Assembly: GCA_030639555.1 (NCBI GenBank)
Contig: DAOWCM010000049.1
Location: 1-10,988 of the forward strand
Direction: 5' to 3'
Length of the DNA stretch: 10,988 nucleotides
Source of the DNA: Candidatus Eiseniibacteriota bacterium
Lineage (GTDB): Bacteria; Joyebacterota; Joyebacteria; Joyebacterales; Joyebacteraceae
Made by a program: the position numbers and the translations under genes. Shown one piece after another: positions 6,489 through 10,988 of this stretch; the stretch's first letter is position 1; each line of letters starts with the position of its first letter. The notes under the pieces are model-generated. The model saw only the letters and a program-made list of their open reading frames with translations. It did no database searches and had not been told where the DNA came from.

Positions 6489-7406
6489 TCAGAGAGAATT
6501 CGCCCGACGGGGCTCGTTCTCGATCGGAGTCACGCGCTGACCGACATCGATCGGTGCTACGACATGTATGTCCCAACCACGCCCCGCCAGGCGTGTCGAT
6601 ATGCTCTGTCCAGCCGGCTCGTCCTTCACGAGGCCGACGACCGTCGGTCCGCTCCCGGACATCACTGCAGCCAGAGCGCCCTGCTCCAGCAGGGCGTCCT
6701 TGACGCGCGCGACCTCCGGACATGCAGATACGACACCAGCCTCCAGGTCGTTCCGAAGCCCCTTGGCAAGCGTCGGAATATCGCCTTCCCGGACAGCTAA
6801 ACAGTTTACTCTAATGAAGCTGACGGGCTCTGTCAACCCGATTCTCGCCATTCTGTAGGCCTCACCCGCAGAGACCCCGAACCGTGGTGTGGCCAGCACG
6901 AACCAGACCCCGCTGAGCGCGGGCAGACGTTCGAGATTCTCCCCTCTCCCCGTGCCAAGCGCGGTCCCTCCCGACAGCATGAACGGTACGTCCGAGCCCA
7001 GGGCCGCCGCCACATCAAGCAGCGTGTCGCGAGGGGCCCCGATGTCAAACAGAGCGTCTACGCCGACCAGGATTGCCGCCGCGTCGGCGCTGCCACCGCC
7101 CAGACCGGCTGCCACGGGTATCCGCTTCGTGAGGTCAATGGAGACGCCCGGGCACCCGAACTCGGCCAGCGCGGCCTCGGCCGCCCTCCAGGCCAGATTG
7201 TCGGGTCCCTCAGGAACAGAGAGCCCGTGGACGCTGAGCGACACTCCCGAAGAGCTCTCCAGAGGCGCGAGAGCGAGTGTGTCCGAGAGTGACACACTCT
7301 GAAAGAGCGTCTCGATATCGTGATAGCCGTCAGGCCGCGCCGCTGTCACGGCCAGCCCGAGGTTGATCTTCGCGAACGCTTCTATGCTGACGCCTTGCAG
7401 TCTCAA
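6489..7406 (-). CDS. ispE: 4-diphosphocytidyl-2-C-methyl-D-erythritol kinase
   Basis: A 305-residue GHMP kinase that phosphorylates CDP-ME in the MEP (non-mevalonate) pathway to isopentenyl diphosphate. The N-terminal motif FAKINLGL carries Lys13, the equivalent of a catalytic-site Lys, followed by RPDGYHDIETLFQ. The ATP-binding motif PVAAGLGGGSADAA is at residues 97-110, Asp139 in GSDVPF is the catalytic acid/base position, and the third GHMP motif MSGSGPTV is at 249-256. The start is TTG at 7406, giving MRLQGVSIEAFAKIN, with AAGGAGG immediately upstream (3-base gap from AGGAGG). The frame stays open to 7931, but that extension is antisense-like noise over the UbiA gene. The ribosome-binding site is only a few bases past a terminator-like hairpin, so expression from upstream may be attenuated. 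Confidence 0.95.
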   Translation of the reverse strand: MRLQGVSIEAFAKINLGLAVTAARPDGYHDIETLFQSVSLSDTLALAPLESSSGVSLSVHGLSVPEGPDNLAWRAAEAALAEFGCPGVSIDLTKRIPVAAGLGGGSADAAAILVGVDALFDIGAPRDTLLDVAAALGSDVPFMLSGGTALGTGRGENLERLPALSGVWFVLATPRFGVSAGEAYRMARIGLTEPVSFIRVNCLAVREGDIPTLAKGLRNDLEAGVVSACPEVARVKDALLEQGALAAVMSGSGPTVVGLVKDEPAGQSISTRLAGRGWDIHVVAPIDVGQRVTPIENEPRRANSL

Positions 7407-7419
7407 TGTCCTCCTTGAG

Positions 7420-7448
7420 AAAACGCTGCCGTCACAGAACGGCAGCGT
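7420..7448 (-). terminator. Intrinsic terminator-like hairpin before ispE
   Basis: On the minus strand ACGCTGCCGT (7439-7448) pairs perfectly with ACGGCAGCGT (7423-7432) over 10 bp, with a 6-base loop TCTGTG, and is followed by a short T tract (TTTTC). This is a credible Rho-independent terminator for the rmlA-rmlD-gmhA-udk-ubiA transcript. It ends only about four bases before the ispE Shine-Dalgarno sequence. Either some read-through feeds ispE, or ispE has a promoter overlapping the hairpin region. The T tract is short, so partial termination is plausible. Confidence 0.65.
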
Positions 7449-7457
7449 CCGCCCGCG

Positions 7458-7517
7458 GCCCCCGGATCGAACGTGACCGGCGGGCCCCCGGACGCGGCGT
7501 GACCGGCGCGTCCGGGG
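7458..7517 (-). repeat. Imperfect 26-bp tandem repeat with a GC-rich hairpin
   Basis: Two 26-base units, 7458-7483 and 7484-7509, share GCCCCCGGA and CGTGACCGGCG and differ in the five bases between those blocks and at the last base. The second unit plus the next bases form a perfect 10-bp inverted repeat: CCCCGGACGC (7486-7495) with GCGTCCGGGG (7508-7517), 12-base loop. It starts 14 bases past the ubiA stop codon (7532-7534) and precedes the terminator-like hairpin, so the 3' end of the upstream transcript could fold into two successive stable stems. No open frame of note occupies this gap. Confidence 0.7.
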
Positions 7518-7531
7518 CATTCCCTGAGCAG

Positions 7532-8422
7532 TTACGTCACGTAGATGACCAAGGCCACCACGAGGACCCACAGAACGATGTTCAGCGCCAACGGAAGGTC
7601 CGTCACGAGCGCACGCGACGGCTGCCCTCCGCCGTCCGCGGTGTACATCAAGAAGAAGTACCTGAACACCCCATACACTACGAATGGTATCGTGTAGACG
7701 AGCCCCGTGCCGCCCACCTTCTCCACGGTTCCCGGCCAGATGGTGTAGATGGAGTATGAGACGACCGTCGACGCGGTCACGACGCCGAACAGCGAGTCGA
7801 TGAGCGCCGGCGGGTAGTGCTCCAGCACGGCCCGGTGCTTCCCGGCCTCCGCCCCGAGCACCAGCACCTCGTGTCTGCGTTTCGCCAGGCCCAGGAAGAG
7901 GGCCAGGAAGAAGGTGCAGATCAGAAGCCACGGCGAGAGCTCAGTGTCCGGCGCCGGCCCCCTGAGCACCTCCACGCTCCCGACGGCACGAAGTACGAAT
8001 CCCACGGCGATCGCCATGACGTCCAGCACCACCATCCTCCTGAGCGCGAGGCTGTAGAGCAACTGGAGGACCAGGTAGCCTGCAGCTACAAACCCGAAAT
8101 TCGGGTGAAGTCTGTAGGCCCACGCGAGCGCGAGCGCGGCCAGCACGACCGCGGCCGTCGCCGCGACGGGGATGGGCAGCGTCCCCGACGCCAACGGCCT
8201 GAGCTTCTTGACGGGGTGCTCGCAGTCACGGCGTACGTCCACGAGATCGTTGAAAATGTAGGTCGCGCCCGAGAGGGCGCAGAAGGCGAGGAAGCCCCAG
8301 GTCGCGTGGAGAACGAGCGCCCGCGTTCCGAGACCGCCCGCGAAGAGCAGTCCGGCGAAGAGCACGAGGTTCTTCGTCCACTGGTCCGGCCGCATGGTCC
8401 TGATGAGATCTCGCGCGATCAA
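7532..8422 (-). CDS. UbiA-superfamily polyprenyl-phosphate phosphoribosyltransferase (DPPR synthase-like)
   Basis: A 296-residue multi-pass membrane protein of the UbiA prenyltransferase superfamily. The RPDQWTKNLVLFAGLLFAG start (residues 11-29), the Asp-rich motif NDLVDVRRD (58-66), LLYSLALRRMVVLDVMAIAVGF (121-142), LAKRRHEVLVLG (179-190) and the FRYFFLMY...DLPL C-terminal block (253-278) are those of decaprenyl-phosphate phosphoribosyltransferase rather than of quinone, heme O or chlorophyll enzymes. The family enzyme transfers phosphoribose from PRPP to a polyprenyl phosphate at the membrane, releasing PPi. In mycobacteria this feeds arabinan; the role outside actinobacteria is mostly unestablished. 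About eight or nine hydrophobic helices are visible. The start is TTG at 8422 with AAGGG upstream; ATG 8395 would remove the conserved N-terminus. The gap to udk is 43 bases. Another UbiA activity is possible but less likely. Confidence 0.85.
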   Translation of the reverse strand: MIARDLIRTMRPDQWTKNLVLFAGLLFAGGLGTRALVLHATWGFLAFCALSGATYIFNDLVDVRRDCEHPVKKLRPLASGTLPIPVAATAAVVLAALALAWAYRLHPNFGFVAAGYLVLQLLYSLALRRMVVLDVMAIAVGFVLRAVGSVEVLRGPAPDTELSPWLLICTFFLALFLGLAKRRHEVLVLGAEAGKHRAVLEHYPPALIDSLFGVVTASTVVSYSIYTIWPGTVEKVGGTGLVYTIPFVVYGVFRYFFLMYTADGGGQPSRALVTDLPLALNIVLWVLVVALVIYVT

Positions 8423-8465
8423 AGACGGGTCCCTTTCTCCGCCAGGACGGTGACGCCCGTCGGCG

Positions 8466-9086
8466 CTAGTGATTCGCGAGGATGTCGCGCGCCTTCGTGA
8501 CGATCAGATCGACGGCAACGCGGTTCTGGCCGCCCTCGGGGATTATTACATCCGCGTACCGCTTGCTGGTCTCAACGAACTGCAGGTGCATCGGCCGGAC
8601 GGTCTTGAGATACTGCTCTATCACCTGATCGACCGTCCTGCCCCGATCCGCGATGTCACGCCTCAGACGGCGTATGAAGCGCTCGTCAGCGTCCGTGTCG
8701 ACGTAGAGCTTGATGTCCATGCTCTCCCTGAGCGTGTCCTCGGCCAGCACCAGAATGCCCTCGAGCAGGATAATGCGCGCCGGCCGGACGGTGATGGTCT
8801 CCTTCCGCCTGGTGTGCGTCTCGAAGTCGTAGATGGGCTTCTCGACAGGTCGGCCGCCTCTCAGCTCGGTCAGGTGAAACAGGAGCAGTTCGTTGTCGAA
8901 CGAATCCGGATGGTCGTAGTTGATGTTCTCGCGGCTCGCCGGTGGAAGATCGCTACGGTCCACGTAGTACGAATCGTGATGAAGAATGACGACGCTCTCT
9001 TCCGGAAAATGCTTACGCACCTCCCTGGCAACGGTCGTCTTCCCCGACCCGGTCCCCCCTCCGATGCCGATGATTATGGGATCCAC
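8466..9086 (-). CDS. udk: Uridine kinase
   Basis: A 206-residue uridine/cytidine kinase of the phosphoribulokinase-uridine kinase P-loop family, which phosphorylates uridine and cytidine in pyrimidine salvage. The P-loop is GGGTGSGKTT (9-18). The nucleoside-site motifs DSYY (38-41), NYDHPDSFD (56-64) and YDFETHTR (86-93) are present, as are EGIL (109-112) and the lid segment RRLRRDIADRGRT (139-151). Length is typical. The start is GTG at 9086, with GGGGAG 5-6 bases upstream; the frame extends to 9146, which would add a 20-residue tail overlapping gmhA and lacking family similarity. It begins 23 bases after gmhA. Its place in a sugar-nucleotide cluster may simply reflect supply of pyrimidine nucleotides. 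Confidence 0.95.
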   Translation of the reverse strand: MDPIIIGIGGGTGSGKTTVAREVRKHFPEESVVILHHDSYYVDRSDLPPASRENINYDHPDSFDNELLLFHLTELRGGRPVEKPIYDFETHTRRKETITVRPARIILLEGILVLAEDTLRESMDIKLYVDTDADERFIRRLRRDIADRGRTVDQVIEQYLKTVRPMHLQFVETSKRYADVIIPEGGQNRVAVDLIVTKARDILANH

Positions 9087-9109
9087 TTGCTCTCCCCCTG
9101 CGATGCCCC

Positions 9110-9703
9110 TTACTGGCCGAACAGTGCTGACTCGACGATCTCGCACATCGCGTGTCCGGCAGCAATGTGTATCTCTTGAATACGCTGTGTGTCATCACTG
9201 GGAGCCACGATCAGGTGATCGCATAGCCCCTCCATCTGTCCCGCGTCCTGGCCAACCAGTCCCACGGTCACGAGCCCGGCAGTTCTTGCCGTCTCCAGGG
9301 CTCTCACAACGTTGGTCGAGCTGCCGCTCGTGGAGATGCCGACCAGCACGTCTCCCTTTCGCCCGAGCGCTTCCACCTGCCTCGCAAAGACCATGTCGTA
9401 CCCGTAGTCGTTTGCGAGCGCGGTCATAACTGACGGGTTCACCGTGAGCGCGATGGCCGGGAGGCCGTGGCGTTCCAGGCGCAACCTGCCCGCCAGCTCG
9501 GCGGCTATGTGCTGCGCGTCGGCGGCGCTTCCCCCGTTGCCGCACAGGAGCACCTTGTTCCCGGTCCGAAGTGACTCGGTCACTGCAGTTGCCGCCGCGG
9601 CAATCACATCGGAGAGAGACTCCGCCGCCATCTCGTGCACCCTCGCGGACTCCGCGAAGACGGCCCTTACTCGCTCGGCGCCTGTCTCAGCCTGTCGTTC
9701 CAT
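9110..9703 (-). CDS. gmhA: Sedoheptulose-7-phosphate isomerase, SIS domain
   Basis: A 197-residue single SIS-domain protein of the GmhA type, which converts sedoheptulose 7-phosphate to D-glycero-D-manno-heptose 7-phosphate, the first step towards nucleotide-activated heptose for LPS or S-layer glycans. LLCGNGGSAADAQHIAAEL (52-70) is the sugar-phosphate-binding signature. The metal and active-site set HxxxE (His65, Glu69) plus Gln176 and His184 fits GmhA, as do ANDYGYDMVFARQVEALG (97-114), GISTSGSS (122-129) and SDDTQRIQEIHI (169-180). The related DnaA-binding protein DiaA shares the fold, but the intact residues and the neighbouring rml genes favour an enzyme. The start is ATG at 9703, five bases after the rmlD stop, with a modest AGGTAGG upstream. 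The later heptose enzymes (HldE/HddA etc.) are not in the window. Confidence 0.9.
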   Translation of the reverse strand: MERQAETGAERVRAVFAESARVHEMAAESLSDVIAAAATAVTESLRTGNKVLLCGNGGSAADAQHIAAELAGRLRLERHGLPAIALTVNPSVMTALANDYGYDMVFARQVEALGRKGDVLVGISTSGSSTNVVRALETARTAGLVTVGLVGQDAGQMEGLCDHLIVAPSDDTQRIQEIHIAAGHAMCEIVESALFGQ

Positions 9704-9708
9704 TCAGC

Positions 9709-10584
9709 CTACCTTTCGGCGAGGTATTCGGCCAGCGCGTCTTGCCAGCTCCGTGGCTCCTTCCCCGTGAGCGACACGAGCCTCGCGAGAGACAGGACCG
9801 AGTAGCCGGGCCGAGGCGCGGGCCTCGGGAACTCCTCACTGGTCACGGGCTTTACGGGGATGTCCTGATGACCGGCCAGGTCGAGTATCTCCCGGGCGAA
9901 CTCAAACCACGAACACGACCCCACGTTAGTAGCGTTTACCACACCGGTGGCCTCGACTGCAATCAGTTCCAGAATCGCCCCGGCAAGGTCGCGGACGTTC
10001 GTCGGAGCGCCCACCTGGTCGTCCACGACCCGAAGAACCCGTCCAGAGGAAGCCAGAGACAGCATCTTCTCGATGAAGTTCGGCCCCGCATGCCCGTAGA
10101 GCCACGCCGTACGAACGATCAGAGCGTCCGTACAGGCCTCCGCGACCTTCCGCTCTCCCGCAAGCTTCGAGCGCCCGTACACCCCAAGGGGCCTCGGTTC
10201 GTCCGTCTCTGCATACGGCGTGTCGCCCGTGCCGTCGAACACGTAGTCGGTGCTGACCTGAACCACTCGGGCGCCGACCCTCTCAGCCGCCGCCGCGACG
10301 TTTCCCGCTCCACCTGCGTTGACGTCGAACGCGGCCTCGGGATCGCTCTCCGCGCCATCGACGTCGGTGTAAGCGGCGCAGTTGATCACGACAGCAGGTT
10401 TGGCCTCCGCGACGAACGCGTCAGTCGCAGCGGCATCCCGCAGGTCGAACTCCGCGACGTCGGCCGGTGTCACGTCGAATTCGCGCCGAAAGAGAGGTAC
10501 GAGCTCCGTCCCCAGCATCCCGGCGGCGCCCGTGACCAGGACTCTCGTCCCGCCGTGCTCCCTTCCCGACGCCTCGGTTCCCAC
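9709..10584 (-). CDS. rfbD: dTDP-4-dehydrorhamnose reductase
   Basis: A 291-residue RmlD, an extended short-chain dehydrogenase that makes dTDP-L-rhamnose from dTDP-4-dehydro-L-rhamnose with NAD(P)H, the last pathway step. The Rossmann motif is TGAAGMLG (18-25). NCAAYTDVDGAE (68-79), STDYVFDG (111-118), the catalytic YGRSK with Tyr136 and Lys140, and the late motif RPAPRPGYSVL (254-264) are all in place. The start is GTG at 10584 with GAGGTG 7 bases upstream, fused to the stop of the upstream gene as TAGTG. No closer in-frame start exists, so the protein carries about 12 residues ahead of the usual first strand. Pairing with rmlA upstream supports the assignment; rmlB and rmlC are not visible here. 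Confidence 0.95.
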   Translation of the reverse strand: MGTEASGREHGGTRVLVTGAAGMLGTELVPLFRREFDVTPADVAEFDLRDAAATDAFVAEAKPAVVINCAAYTDVDGAESDPEAAFDVNAGGAGNVAAAAERVGARVVQVSTDYVFDGTGDTPYAETDEPRPLGVYGRSKLAGERKVAEACTDALIVRTAWLYGHAGPNFIEKMLSLASSGRVLRVVDDQVGAPTNVRDLAGAILELIAVEATGVVNATNVGSCSWFEFAREILDLAGHQDIPVKPVTSEEFPRPAPRPGYSVLSLARLVSLTGKEPRSWQDALAEYLAER

Positions 10585-10988
10585 TACGGCACCTCGATCC
10601 GGCTGGCGTCACCGACCATGAACCGGAAGGCCTTGGGCATCGTGGCGCTCTTCGTGATCTCGACGTCCTTCCCTATGAGGCTCTTCTCCATTCGGCTGCC
10701 CAGATTCGAGATTCTCGAGTTCTCGAGCACGATGCTGTGCTCGATCTCGGAGTTCTGGATCGTCACGTCGTGATAGATGGAGGTGAAGGGCCCAATGTAC
10801 GACTTCACGATCTTGCAGCCCCGTCCTACGACGAGGGGGCCGCGCAGTACGCTGCCCTGCACCTCAGCTCCCTCGGCGATCACCACGTTCCCGTCGACGC
10901 GCGAGGCGCTGTCCACACTGCCCGCGATGTCGCGACTGATCGTCTCGAGAATCATCCTGTTGGCCTCGAGGATGTCGTCGAGCTTCCC
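10584..10988 (-). CDS. rfbA: Glucose-1-phosphate thymidylyltransferase, long form (C-terminal part, cut by window edge)
   Basis: Only the last 134 residues are in the window; the frame runs off the right edge, so the true start is beyond 10988. The visible part begins GKLDDILEANRMILE, a junction typical of long-form RmlA, where the nucleotidyltransferase domain ends. It continues with hexapeptide-like left-handed beta-helix repeats (GNVVIAEGAEVQGSVLRGP, then IGPFTSIYHDVTIQNSEIEH). The C-terminus MVGDASRIEV is also characteristic. The family makes dTDP-glucose and PPi from dTTP and glucose-1-phosphate, the first step to dTDP-rhamnose. The catalytic domain is not visible, so another sugar-nucleotidyltransferase with this C-terminal domain remains possible. 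The adjoining RmlD gene, overlapping by one base, supports RmlA. Confidence 0.85.
   Translation of the reverse strand, partial: GKLDDILEANRMILETISRDIAGSVDSASRVDGNVVIAEGAEVQGSVLRGPLVVGRGCKIVKSYIGPFTSIYHDVTIQNSEIEHSIVLENSRISNLGSRMEKSLIGKDVEITKSATMPKAFRFMVGDASRIEVP

Noticed and set aside
7407..7931. N-terminal extension of ispE giving a 480-residue protein
   Set aside because: The extension overlaps the UbiA gene out of frame, has no similarity to GHMP kinases, and a TTG with a strong AAGGAGG gives the family-length protein.
9571..10773. Plus-strand open frame (400 codons) opposite gmhA, rmlD and rmlA
   Set aside because: Antisense to well-supported genes, no domain, Arg-rich low-complexity composition.

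Overview
The window is a compact, GC-rich stretch (most third codon positions are G or C) in which every gene I can support reads on the minus strand, so transcription runs from 10988 towards 1. It holds eleven protein genes and one tRNA gene. One protein gene is cut by the right edge. Gaps are short, and several junctions overlap by 1 to 4 bases (TAGTG, GTGA and TAATG stop/start fusions). Six of the ten visible start codons are GTG or TTG. I see no mobile element, phage gene, CRISPR array or rRNA. The gene set and the ispE-spoVG-prs-ctc-pth order indicate a free-living bacterium. The divergent high-GC proteins, SpoVG outside an obvious Firmicutes setting and the membrane pyrophosphatase suggest an uncultured or candidate-phylum lineage, perhaps related to the FCB group, but I cannot assign a phylum from the sequence alone.

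In transcription order the right part (10988 to 7532) is a sugar-nucleotide and envelope-precursor block: the C-terminal part of a long-form RmlA (dTDP-glucose pyrophosphorylase), RmlD (dTDP-4-dehydrorhamnose reductase), a GmhA-type sedoheptulose-7-phosphate isomerase, a uridine kinase, and a UbiA-superfamily membrane enzyme that most resembles decaprenyl-phosphate phosphoribosyltransferase. A 125-base gap (7407-7531) follows. It holds a GC-rich hairpin built on an imperfect 26-bp tandem repeat, then a terminator-like hairpin that ends only a few bases before the ispE ribosome-binding site.

The left part (7406 to 32) is a housekeeping block: ispE (MEP isoprenoid pathway), spoVG, tRNA-Gln(UUG), prs (PRPP synthase), rplY/ctc (ribosomal protein bL25), pth (peptidyl-tRNA hydrolase), hppA (membrane pyrophosphatase), ychF (TGS-domain ATPase) and rpsF (ribosomal protein bS6). 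The ispE...spoVG...prs-ctc-pth order matches the well-known Bacillus subtilis arrangement, but glmU is absent and a tRNA gene stands in its place. Pth and ychF, often direct neighbours, are separated by hppA.

There is a plausible biochemical thread. IspE feeds polyprenyl phosphate synthesis and Prs makes PRPP; those are the two substrates of the phosphoribosyltransferase-like UbiA protein. Several enzymes here (RmlA, UbiA) release pyrophosphate, which HppA can hydrolyse to drive ion pumping. This link is inference from gene content and neighbourhood.

The most unusual DNA-level features surround tRNA-Gln: a perfect 10-bp inverted repeat that can pair the 3' acceptor strand with the trailer, and a 16-bp direct repeat that abuts the 5' end of the tRNA and recurs across the spoVG stop codon.
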